A stretch of 22,826 nucleotides of DNA from Bacteriovoracaceae bacterium UBA4096 (GTDB taxonomy: Bacteria > Bdellovibrionota > Bacteriovoracia > Bacteriovoracales > Bacteriovoracaceae): the NCBI GenBank assembly GCA_002381945.1, contig DFXY01000058.1, positions 16,182-39,007 of the forward strand, in the 5' to 3' direction. The notes beneath the pieces were generated by a model. That model searched no databases. It was given only the letters and a program-made list of their open reading frames with translations, and was not told where the DNA came from. The translations under genes were made by a program, and so were the position numbers. This document shows, one piece after another, positions 14,317 to 22,035 of this stretch (position 1 is the stretch's first letter; each line of letters starts with the position of its first letter).

Positions 14317-17016
14317 ATGAGAATCTTATCAGCTTTTATAATGACTATTTGTGTGGCCAGTGCGCTGACTGCAACGTCTGTCTTAGCTGACATCATTAAT
14401 CAAGAAAATTTAAAAACTCACCTGCGTTGGAATCTGGTCGTGCCACGTGACCAGTTCTATATTGTGAAGCGGGGCGAGACACTTTATATAGAGACAGTAA
14501 ATCTGGAAATGTTTGAAGCCTTGTCTGGCGAAATGGCCAAACTTAAAACAAATGGTCAGTATGTTGAGAAAATCCAGTATTCAAAAGAAAATTTCCCGGC
14601 CAAACCTGCCACGATAGCAGTGAAACTGAAAGATCCTTCAGTTGAGCTTTTCTCTTTCTATAGGGATGCTGACAAGAAATACATTCTGGATTTTTGGATT
14701 AATGCCGACTTAGTCGCTGAAAAATCTTCTGGCCTTAAAAAGCCATTACCGGTGCCGGTTGAAAATAAACCAGTGATGGTGATGAAGAAAGCTTCCTCTG
14801 CTAAGAATGCCCTTCTGACAAGAAAGAGTGCAATCCTGCCAACAGTTGAAGTGGCCTTTGCAGATTCAAAAGAAAAATCAATCAATCCCACTTATCGTGA
14901 CTTTCGTTATGGGGCGAGTTTCTTATGGGACTATGAACCCATGATACCGCAATTGGAAAAAGATATTAATCTTCAGTCCAAGACTCCGGATGCTCTTTAT
15001 CCTATAAAAGATCGGGTTAATCTGGATGATGCTAAAGAAGCTCATATGCAGCTTTCCATTAACTTCTACCGTGAAGAAAAATGGGGACTACTGAATAAAT
15101 CAATTTCACTCTACGAAAAGAAATACGGCAGAGACTCCAATCATGTTCACAATGAATTTCTTAAGGCCAATGCTCTCTTAAAAGGCAATTTGGCGAAGCC
15201 AAATCGTGGTATCACACAGACAGCAATGGTCATGCTCTCAAACATCAAGGATATGGCCCGGGAATATGAATTAAAGTCGGCCATCCTCCGTTACCTGATC
15301 CAGCATAATGTAGACTTAAAAGACCATGTGAAAACTTTAGAACTCGCCAAGGAACTCTATGTCGAGGCCCGCGGTGATTTTGATCAGAATATTGTCATTC
15401 AATCGGCCCTCACGATTCTTCATTCTTTAGCTGAGCTTCGCCAACCGGCCGGTATCGAGGAATTCCTCAAAGAAGAAAAAAATAAGAAAATCGACAGTAT
15501 CCTTCCACCTCAGATGAGTATGGCCTATATGAGTTTTGCCTTACTTTCAAAAGGTGAGAGTAAAGAACTCATAAAGAGATATCGGGCAGTTGAAAAATCT
15601 CTGGTGAGACCAGTTCATCCTGCTATTCTTTATAATCTTGGCGAGAGTTTATTCAGACATGCAGATTATGAAGGGGCCATCAAAGCTTTTGATGAATTCA
15701 TTGCCTCTTATTCGTATTTATTGCAGGCCCCACATGCTCGCCTGAGACTTGCTACTGCCTATGAGCTCTTAGATCGTCCGGCCAGTGAGAATCTGGTGCT
15801 CTACAAAAATGCGATTGATCGTTCAACCTCTCCTGCCATTCGGTATGAAGCTAAACTTCGTTATGTGGCGATGAATCTCACCCGCAAGTTTAAACCGACT
15901 GCTGCTGATAAAGAAATGGAAGTTTTCCTTGAGCAGTCACCGGATGAGACTAAGGCGCTGGATCAGAATCTTAAAAAACTACTATGGCTTGTTCGGTTAC
16001 GCCTATTTATTTCAATCAAAGATTACGACAAGGCCCTCTCCTATTTAACTTCGATTCCTCTGGATACCTTAAAGCCTGCTGAAAGACGTGTCTTTGAAGG
16101 TGATGGTGCGGAAATTGTTTATGGGCTTATTCAGGATGCTTACTTAAAAGAAGACTACGCCAAAGTGGTTAAAATTTGGGAAGTTTATAAAGAGAAGTAT
16201 GAGTCTAAAGTGGCCAAGAACATCTATATGAACTTTGTTGTTTGTGATGCCTTCATTAAACTTGGACTTTATAAAAGTTATGATCGTGCCCTGGCGAGTT
16301 TTAAAAATGTCCAGAATGAAGAAGCACGCACTTTTCCAGTGTGGGTTGAGCGTTTGAAGACAAATAATCTGGCCCAGATGATTGAAGAATTAAATCTTAT
16401 CCGTTTGGTAGCAGACGCCAATTGGCCTGAAGCTGAAGCCAAGTTGGCCTCTTATCCAGTGTCACTTAGGGACTCTTTGAACTATCCGTTCTACCGGGGA
16501 TTGATTCATTTTAACCAGAAAAAGTACTCAGATTCGGTCTTAGAGTTTGAAAAAGTACTGGTAAAACAGAACCCTGCTAACCAGCTTACTCCACGACAAA
16601 CTGCTGATCTTTTAATGGGTTATGTGGAGTCTTTATACCAGTTAAAAGACCAGGAACGCTTCAAGACTGTGGTTCGGGCCCTGAACGATGATATAGGTCG
16701 CTCAAAGTCGGCACCGATCTTGAATATCTCCGAGCGAATCAACTATCTCCTCATAGAAGCCTATGCGGGGGAGTCTAATCCTGAATGGAAGGAGCTCGAA
16801 GTGATGACAAAGGCGTTCCGGGAAAAATATCAAAAATCTCCTTACACTGCACGAATTGGATACCTTTATGGGTTATCATTAATAAAGAATGCCAAGGTGC
16901 CAGAAGGGCGTGAGGTATTTACGCTTTTAACGAATGATAAAGATGTTCCTTCTCATATTAAGGAAATGTGTAGAAGTGAATTGGCGACACTAGAATTGAT
17001 AGAAAAAAAATTATAA
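14317..17016 (+). CDS. Large exported TPR-repeat protein
   Basis: An 899-residue protein with a signal peptide (cleavage likely after Ala24 in Ser-Val-Leu-Ala-Asp). Residues 25-135 look beta-rich and end in a Tyr-Ile-Leu-Asp-Phe-Trp strand reminiscent of AMIN-type domains, though that is only a resemblance. A Lys/Pro/Ala-rich linker (about 140-185) follows. The rest is helical, with TPR-like pairs clearest at about 436-490 (Tyr-Asn-Leu-Gly-Glu, Ala-Asp-Tyr-Glu-Gly-Ala-Ile-Lys-Ala-Phe) and 723-752 (Tyr-Arg-Gly-Leu-Ile-His-Phe-Asn-Gln-Lys-Lys-Tyr). It is followed after 32 bases by a regulator gene and then flagellar rod and ring genes, so a periplasmic scaffold role in flagellar assembly is a reasonable guess. 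I do not recognise the full-length family. Confidence 0.85.
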   Translation: MRILSAFIMTICVASALTATSVLADIINQENLKTHLRWNLVVPRDQFYIVKRGETLYIETVNLEMFEALSGEMAKLKTNGQYVEKIQYSKENFPAKPATIAVKLKDPSVELFSFYRDADKKYILDFWINADLVAEKSSGLKKPLPVPVENKPVMVMKKASSAKNALLTRKSAILPTVEVAFADSKEKSINPTYRDFRYGASFLWDYEPMIPQLEKDINLQSKTPDALYPIKDRVNLDDAKEAHMQLSINFYREEKWGLLNKSISLYEKKYGRDSNHVHNEFLKANALLKGNLAKPNRGITQTAMVMLSNIKDMAREYELKSAILRYLIQHNVDLKDHVKTLELAKELYVEARGDFDQNIVIQSALTILHSLAELRQPAGIEEFLKEEKNKKIDSILPPQMSMAYMSFALLSKGESKELIKRYRAVEKSLVRPVHPAILYNLGESLFRHADYEGAIKAFDEFIASYSYLLQAPHARLRLATAYELLDRPASENLVLYKNAIDRSTSPAIRYEAKLRYVAMNLTRKFKPTAADKEMEVFLEQSPDETKALDQNLKKLLWLVRLRLFISIKDYDKALSYLTSIPLDTLKPAERRVFEGDGAEIVYGLIQDAYLKEDYAKVVKIWEVYKEKYESKVAKNIYMNFVVCDAFIKLGLYKSYDRALASFKNVQNEEARTFPVWVERLKTNNLAQMIEELNLIRLVADANWPEAEAKLASYPVSLRDSLNYPFYRGLIHFNQKKYSDSVLEFEKVLVKQNPANQLTPRQTADLLMGYVESLYQLKDQERFKTVVRALNDDIGRSKSAPILNISERINYLLIEAYAGESNPEWKELEVMTKAFREKYQKSPYTARIGYLYGLSLIKNAKVPEGREVFTLLTNDKDVPSHIKEMCRSELATLELIEKKL

Positions 17017-17048
17017 CGGAAACCAACTAACAACGGACAGGAGGTCTA

Positions 17049-17990
17049 ATGTTATCTCAAGGTTTAACACTTGTAGGCAATCACCCAAAATTCAACAACG
17101 CTCTTGAGACTGCACGTAATGTTGCTGTCACCAAGACACCAGTTCTGATTTCAGGCGAAGCAGGCTCTGGAAAGAAGGCCCTGGGTGCGTACATCCACAA
17201 CAATTCAGTGAGAAAAAATGCTCGTCTGGAAATCGTGGATTGTAGCTTTGATTCACAAACTGTTGAGAAGATCGTCCTTGGTTACCGAGATGATGAAACT
17301 GGTCGTTTCAATCGTGGTGTCCTGGAAGTTGCCAACGGTGGTACGGTAATATTTGCCAATATTGATGCACTGGATGAAAATTTCCAAAAACGCATCTATA
17401 CTATCCTACAAGAGCTGCCAGACTATGAGTTAGACGTCCGTATCCTTGCTACCACTTCGAAAAATCTCTCTAAGCTGGTCGGTGCAGGTAAGTTCTCACG
17501 CGCACTTTATACTTACTTCAACGGGGCAACGATCGACATGATCGCCCTTCGTGAAAGAGGAACAGACGTGGAATTGATCGCTCGTCACTTCATTGAAGAG
17601 TTCGCTGCTGAAACTGAAGCTGGTGATATTTCATTATGTTCTGAAGCTGCTCGTAAGCTGACTGACTACAACTGGAACAACAATCTTTCTGAACTTCGTT
17701 CTTTCATCCGTAAAACTCTCTCAAACATGGAAGGCTCAACTCTTGACCTTCAGGCGATTGAGAACGGTGAGCGTAAGGTAGAATTCTCATCTCATGAAAC
17801 AGATGAAGATGGTCTTAAACTTATGTCTTTGAAAGATGCCGAAAAACTTCTTATCAAAAAAGCTCTGGTTTTCACTTCAGAAAATAGAACTCAGGCCGCA
17901 AAAATCCTGGGTGTTTCTATCCGTACTTTGAGAAACAAAATCAATGAGTACAGATCTGAAGGTGCCAGCTACTTTGTTAACTTACGCTAG
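17049..17990 (+). CDS. Degenerate sigma54-activator-like regulator
   Basis: A 313-residue protein with the AAA+ plus Fis-type DNA-binding layout of sigma54 activators and no receiver domain. Walker A is present (Gly-Glu-Ala-Gly-Ser-Gly-Lys-Lys, 36-43). The expected Walker B Asp-Glu is replaced by Ala103-Asn104. The GAFTGA loop is absent; Gly-Tyr-Arg-Asp-Asp-Glu-Thr-Gly-Arg stands there (about 78-86). Both arginine fingers of the family's Phe-Arg-Glu-Asp-Leu-Tyr-Tyr-Arg motif are lost (Ser150, Tyr156). The helix-turn-helix (about 277-300, Thr-Gln-Ala-Ala-Lys-Ile-Leu-Gly-Val then Arg-Thr-Leu-Arg-Asn-Lys) is intact. It may bind nucleotide and DNA, but should not hydrolyse ATP or remodel sigma54. 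Position ahead of flgB suggests a flagellar regulator. GGACAGGAGG precedes the ATG. The frame is uninterrupted, so this is not a decaying pseudogene. Confidence 0.88.
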   Translation: MLSQGLTLVGNHPKFNNALETARNVAVTKTPVLISGEAGSGKKALGAYIHNNSVRKNARLEIVDCSFDSQTVEKIVLGYRDDETGRFNRGVLEVANGGTVIFANIDALDENFQKRIYTILQELPDYELDVRILATTSKNLSKLVGAGKFSRALYTYFNGATIDMIALRERGTDVELIARHFIEEFAAETEAGDISLCSEAARKLTDYNWNNNLSELRSFIRKTLSNMEGSTLDLQAIENGERKVEFSSHETDEDGLKLMSLKDAEKLLIKKALVFTSENRTQAAKILGVSIRTLRNKINEYRSEGASYFVNLR

Positions 17991-18024
17991 TTTATTTTTA
18001 GTATAAATTGTTGGGGCCATCAGA

Positions 18025-18432
18025 ATGGATGTAAATGACAAAACATTAAAAGCATTAACGACGGCGTTGAATTTCCGTGAGATGCGCCAAGAGCTCATCT
18101 CATCAAACGTCGCCAATGCCAACACTCCGGGCTTTAAGGCCAAGAAGATGGATTTCGAAGAAGCGTTGGCACGTGCTTTGGATGTTGATGGTCAGATGCA
18201 GATGAATGTCATTGATGGACGACATCATACTGTAGGCAACGGTGGCTTCAATAATTTAGAACCTGAGATATACGATAATCCAAACGGTGTAGTTTCAGAG
18301 AATGGCAACACCGTGGACGTGGAAGCTGAAATGGCAACCATGGCCGAAAACAAGCTAATGTACGATGCGCTTGTTCAGTTGATTAACAAAAAGATGGGTA
18401 TCATGAAGTACGCCATCAACTCTGAGAAGTAG
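18025..18432 (+). CDS. flgB: Flagellar proximal rod protein FlgB
   Basis: A 135-residue rod protein of the periplasmic part of the flagellar basal body, exported by the flagellar type III system without a cleaved signal. The rod signature Ser-Ser-Asn-Val-Ala-Asn-Ala-Asn-Thr-Pro-Gly-Phe-Lys is at about 26-38. The C-terminal helix (Glu-Asn-Lys-Leu-Met-Tyr-Asp-Ala-Leu) packs with other rod proteins in the family. The length is normal. It starts the classic order flgB-flgC-fliE-fliF-fliG-fliH. A TATAAA lies at 18002-18007 in the 34-base gap before it, but without a -35 at the right distance. It is probably read from upstream. Confidence 0.96.
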   Translation: MDVNDKTLKALTTALNFREMRQELISSNVANANTPGFKAKKMDFEEALARALDVDGQMQMNVIDGRHHTVGNGGFNNLEPEIYDNPNGVVSENGNTVDVEAEMATMAENKLMYDALVQLINKKMGIMKYAINSEK

Positions 18433-18441
18433 GAATAAAGA

Positions 18442-18882
18442 ATGGATTTACTCTCATCTCTTAGAATCAGTTCCTCAGGTCTTGCGGCCCAAAGAAAGAG
18501 GATGGAAGCCCATTCTTCCAATATCGCAAACGCTCAGACCACCCGAACTGCTGAGGGCGGTCCTTACCGTCGTAAAGAAGTGGTCTTCGGATCTGAGCCG
18601 GCTCGTGAAGCCTTTTCAGAAATTCTGGAAGGGGAGTTGGCGGAAAATGCCCAGACAGTGCATGCCACCGAAGTAGTGCATTCAGATAAAGTCATTTATA
18701 AACATGATCCTGCCCATCCTGATGCTAACTCTGAAGGCTATGTGGCGATGCCGGACATCAACCCCATGGTTGAGATGGCGAACATGATTGAAGCTCAAAG
18801 AGCTTATGAATCAAACGTAACAGCAATTAACACCACAAAACAGATGGCAATGAAAACATTAGAAATCGGAAGAGGTAACTAA
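18442..18882 (+). CDS. flgC: Flagellar proximal rod protein FlgC
   Basis: A 146-residue partner of FlgB in the proximal rod. The N-terminus has Ser-Ser-Ser-Gly-Leu-Ala-Ala-Gln-Arg and Ser-Ser-Asn-Ile-Ala-Asn-Ala-Gln-Thr-Thr. The C-terminus has Asp-Ile-Asn-Pro-Met-Val-Glu-Met-Ala-Asn-Met-Ile-Glu-Ala-Gln-Arg-Ala-Tyr-Glu, the FlgC hallmark. AGGAA lies seven bases before the ATG. Its TAA shares one base with the fliE ATG (TAATG), indicating coupled translation. Confidence 0.97.
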   Translation: MDLLSSLRISSSGLAAQRKRMEAHSSNIANAQTTRTAEGGPYRRKEVVFGSEPAREAFSEILEGELAENAQTVHATEVVHSDKVIYKHDPAHPDANSEGYVAMPDINPMVEMANMIEAQRAYESNVTAINTTKQMAMKTLEIGRGN

Positions 18883-19241
18883 TGTCGATTAAAGATATTG
18901 CAGGTTTTCAACAAACTCTTGGAACCAATGATGCCCGAGGTTGGTCACGCAAGGTCGATAATGATTTTGGCGGTCAATTTGGGATTGAAACTCCCGGAGT
19001 AGGCGGAACCGCAGAAAGTGGAAAAACTTTCGGTGAATTTTTACAGGATTCTATTGGTAAAGTGAATGCCCTACAGCAGGACGCCAACGTTTCCATGGAA
19101 AAACTCGCAAGCGGCGAAAGCCAGAACTTGCATGAAACGCTTTTAGCGGTAGAAAAAGCTGACATTGCTTTTCGAACCATGAATCAGGTTCGTACGAAGG
19201 TCATTGATGCTTACCGTGAAATCATGAAGATGCAGATCTAA
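18882..19241 (+). CDS. fliE: Flagellar MS ring-rod junction protein FliE
   Basis: A 119-residue protein joining the MS ring to the rod. The family-typical part is the C-terminal 75 residues (Phe-Gly-Glu-Phe-Leu-Gln-Asp-Ser-Ile-Gly-Lys-Val-Asn, later Leu-His-Glu-Thr-Leu-Leu-Ala-Val-Glu-Lys-Ala-Asp-Ile-Ala-Phe, ending Tyr-Arg-Glu-Ile-Met-Lys-Met-Gln-Ile). The first 40 residues are Gly-rich and unstructured, as usual for an export-substrate N-terminus. It starts on the last base of flgC. Confidence 0.95.
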   Translation: MSIKDIAGFQQTLGTNDARGWSRKVDNDFGGQFGIETPGVGGTAESGKTFGEFLQDSIGKVNALQQDANVSMEKLASGESQNLHETLLAVEKADIAFRTMNQVRTKVIDAYREIMKMQI

Positions 19242-19280
19242 CTTAGGATGAGTTAGTGAACATAGAATCAGGAGGATTCT

Positions 19281-20969
19281 TTGAATAATTTCTTTGCGCA
19301 GACCATGCAAAACTTTGTCGAATTCTTCCGGTCACTCGATGTGACAAGAAGACTTGGATTAATTGTTGTGGCCGGTCTTCTGGTCGCCACCATGACAGGA
19401 ATTGTAGTCTGGTCAAGTAAGACTGATTACAAAGTCATGTACACCGATCTGACTAAGGATGACTCGGCCGTTATCGCCAGAATGCTTGAAGAAGGGAAAA
19501 TTTCTTATCAAGTAAAAGATGACGGTAAAACCATCATGGTTCCGGAAGACCAGGTTGAAATCTGGCGTCTGGAAATTGCCAAGAAAGGGGTTAACTTCAC
19601 CGGCACTGTCGGTTACGAAGTTTTCGATAAGCAAGCCTTTGGAACAACCTCCTTTGTTCAAAAAATTAATAAACAGCGGGCCCTTGAGGGAGAGTTGGTT
19701 AAAACCATCATGCATCTTAAAGGTGTCACTCGCGCTCGTATCCACTTATCTATCCCTGAGTCTTCTCCATTTGTCTCTGAGCGAAAGCCACCAAGTGCAT
19801 CGATCGTTCTTGATATAGAGCGTGGTGTATCGATGACGAATGATGAAGTAAAAGGTATCCAGTCCCTCGTCAGTTCTTCGGTTGATGGTATGCGTTCTCA
19901 TAATGTTGTTGTCATAGATTCTCGTGGTAAAAAGCTATCTGAGAACGATGGGGATAACATGTCTACTGAGACTGCTAACCGCATCGCCCTCGAGACCAAG
20001 TTAAACTCACAATATGAAAAGAAAGTGGAAGAAATTCTTTCCCGTGTCATCGGTGAAGGTAAAGTCATAGCGAAAGTTGCTTTGAAAATGGATTTCACTG
20101 AAAAATTCGAAACCCAGACAACCTATGATTCAGAAAACGCAGCAGTGGTTTCTGAAGTTCGTAACGAACAAAAAATGGTGGGAGTAAGACCTTCTCCTCA
20201 AGGCATTCCGGGAGCTCGTTCTAATCTTCCAGGCGAAGCTCCTCAGCCAGGCATTCCTGAAACCCGCAATGATGTGGACAAGTCATTAGTTACCAGAAAT
20301 ATGGCGGTCCCAACTGTTGTGACCAAGTCTAAAAAACCCACGGCCGAAATCTCCAGCATGTCAGTGGCGGTTATGGTTGATGGTAAGAAAGTTCCGGTTC
20401 TGGATAAAGAGGGTGTTCCTCTGGTTAATGAAGACGGTGTTAACGTCACGAAGTATCAGGCCTGGTCTGAAGAAGAGCTTCAAAACTTCCAGCAGATTGT
20501 TGGATCATCTCTGGGAATTAATGTTGCCCGGGGTGATAAGCTCGTCATTAAAAACATGGAATTTGCCAAAGAAGATCTGTCGGAAATGGAAGCTATCATG
20601 AGAGCGCGTGAGAACCGCGAGCTTATGAAAAATATCACAAAGTACCTCATGATCGGTGCTATAATTTCATTATTCTTCTTCATGGTTGTTCGTCCTTTCA
20701 TCCAGTGGCTTACCGAGAACTCGGTTGAATCGATTGAAGACTTCCTTCCTAAAACGATTGAAGAGCTGGAGAAGATTCAGGCCAATCAGCGTCTGCCGGG
20801 TTTAGAGGATGTTCTTCCATCCATGGAAGATAAACTTAATCCTGAGAAGATTGAAGGGAATATGCTGAGAGAGAAAATTATATCTCTAGTGGAAGCAAAC
20901 CCTGGTAAGGCCGCTCAAGTGGTGCATGAAATGATCCACGTGGCAGATACACATAAAGAGATTGCGTAA
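19281..20969 (+). CDS. fliF: Flagellar MS ring protein FliF
   Basis: A 562-residue inner-membrane ring protein around which the basal body assembles. I chose the TTG at 19281 because GGAGG (19271-19275) sits five bases before it. The next Met is residue 9, without a ribosome-binding site. Membrane helices are at about 25-46 and 454-474, bracketing the periplasmic ring-building domains. A Pro/Gly-rich stretch (about 304-332) sits in the late periplasmic part, followed by Ser-Met-Ser-Val-Ala-Val-Met-Val-Asp. The C-terminal cytoplasmic tail ends in the FliG-binding helix (Glu-Ala-Asn-Pro-Gly-Lys-Ala-Ala-Gln-Val-Val). The gene is complete. Confidence 0.96.
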   Translation: MNNFFAQTMQNFVEFFRSLDVTRRLGLIVVAGLLVATMTGIVVWSSKTDYKVMYTDLTKDDSAVIARMLEEGKISYQVKDDGKTIMVPEDQVEIWRLEIAKKGVNFTGTVGYEVFDKQAFGTTSFVQKINKQRALEGELVKTIMHLKGVTRARIHLSIPESSPFVSERKPPSASIVLDIERGVSMTNDEVKGIQSLVSSSVDGMRSHNVVVIDSRGKKLSENDGDNMSTETANRIALETKLNSQYEKKVEEILSRVIGEGKVIAKVALKMDFTEKFETQTTYDSENAAVVSEVRNEQKMVGVRPSPQGIPGARSNLPGEAPQPGIPETRNDVDKSLVTRNMAVPTVVTKSKKPTAEISSMSVAVMVDGKKVPVLDKEGVPLVNEDGVNVTKYQAWSEEELQNFQQIVGSSLGINVARGDKLVIKNMEFAKEDLSEMEAIMRARENRELMKNITKYLMIGAIISLFFFMVVRPFIQWLTENSVESIEDFLPKTIEELEKIQANQRLPGLEDVLPSMEDKLNPEKIEGNMLREKIISLVEANPGKAAQVVHEMIHVADTHKEIA

Positions 20970-20982
20970 GTAGGAGTTGAGA

Positions 20983-22020
20983 GTGGCCGAAGATAACAAA
21001 TCATTAGAACCTGATGTGCAATATGCACTTCTGTCAGGCCAGGAGAAGGCAGCAATCCTTCTTTCTGCCTTAGGTCCTACAACTACCAAGCTTATCTTTA
21101 AGCATATGAAAGACAATGATGTTAAACGTATGATTAACACCATGTCTTCGCTTTCTAAATCTCCCATCTGGATGGTGAAAAAAGTTCTGGAAGAATTCTA
21201 TTCCTCCATCAATGAAGATTCAGAACTCTTGTTCTCGGAAAATAAAGGCCGTGATTTCATCCTTGGAACTCTGGGCGAAGACCGTGCCAAGCAGCTTCTG
21301 GGCCAGATTGTGGATGTTGGTCAGTCCAATACGCTTGAATCGCTGGAACTGGTTGATACCAGAACTTTGGCGAACTTCCTTATCAATGAACATCCTCAGA
21401 CTATCGCTTTAATCTGTGCCCATTTACCGGTTGAGAAAAAAGTGGATGTGCTTCGAAAACTTCCTGAAGGTCTTCAGGCAGAAGTGGTTCTTCGTGTGGC
21501 GAACCTCGACTTCGTCTCTCCGGAACTTATCGCTCAATTGGATGATGTGCTTAAAACTGAACTTTCTACTCTTGGATCAATCGATACTCAGCAGCTTGGT
21601 GGTATCGAGCCTATTGCAGATATGCTCAATCTCATGGATAAAAACTCTGAGAAAAACATCATGGCCCGAGTTGAGGAGAAAGATCCTGAACTCGCTGAAG
21701 AAATCAGAAAACTCATGTTTGTCTTCGAAGATGTTATCTACGTGGACGACCGTGGTATTCAAGAGCTTCTTAAAATCGTGGATAACCAGAAACTTGTTAT
21801 CTCGCTTAAAACAGCTCCTGATGATGTTAAGGCGAAGCTCTTCAAGAATATGTCCAACCGTGCTGCCACTCTTCTCAAAGAAGATCTGGATGCCATGGGA
21901 CCGACCAAGATTTCCGATGTGGAGAAAGCTCAGCAAGAAATCGTTCAGCAGCTTAAAGATCTGGAAGCTAAAGGCAAAGCGATTATTTCCCGCGGTGGAG
22001 AAGGCGACGCGTTCGTCTAA
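20983..22020 (+). CDS. fliG: Flagellar motor switch protein FliG
   Basis: The switch protein that receives torque from the stator and links FliF to FliM. The start is GTG 20983, because AGGAG (20972-20976) is six bases before it. The TTG at 20977 directly abuts that site. The protein has 345 residues, a normal length. The N-terminal FliF-binding domain begins Gly-Gln-Glu-Lys-Ala-Ala-Ile-Leu-Leu. The middle domain has Glu-His-Pro-Gln (136-139). The C-terminal domain has the torque-helix region Met-Phe-Val-Phe-Glu-Asp (245-250) with Asp-Asp-Arg-Gly-Ile-Gln. All functional elements are intact. Confidence 0.97.
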   Translation: MAEDNKSLEPDVQYALLSGQEKAAILLSALGPTTTKLIFKHMKDNDVKRMINTMSSLSKSPIWMVKKVLEEFYSSINEDSELLFSENKGRDFILGTLGEDRAKQLLGQIVDVGQSNTLESLELVDTRTLANFLINEHPQTIALICAHLPVEKKVDVLRKLPEGLQAEVVLRVANLDFVSPELIAQLDDVLKTELSTLGSIDTQQLGGIEPIADMLNLMDKNSEKNIMARVEEKDPELAEEIRKLMFVFEDVIYVDDRGIQELLKIVDNQKLVISLKTAPDDVKAKLFKNMSNRAATLLKEDLDAMGPTKISDVEKAQQEIVQQLKDLEAKGKAIISRGGEGDAFV

Positions 22021-22035
22021 AAGGTTTAGTGATAA

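Noticed and set aside
17991..18024. Separate promoter directly before flgB
   Set aside because: TATAAA at 18002-18007 has no -35 box at 15-19 bases; the closest TTGTTA is 22 bases away.
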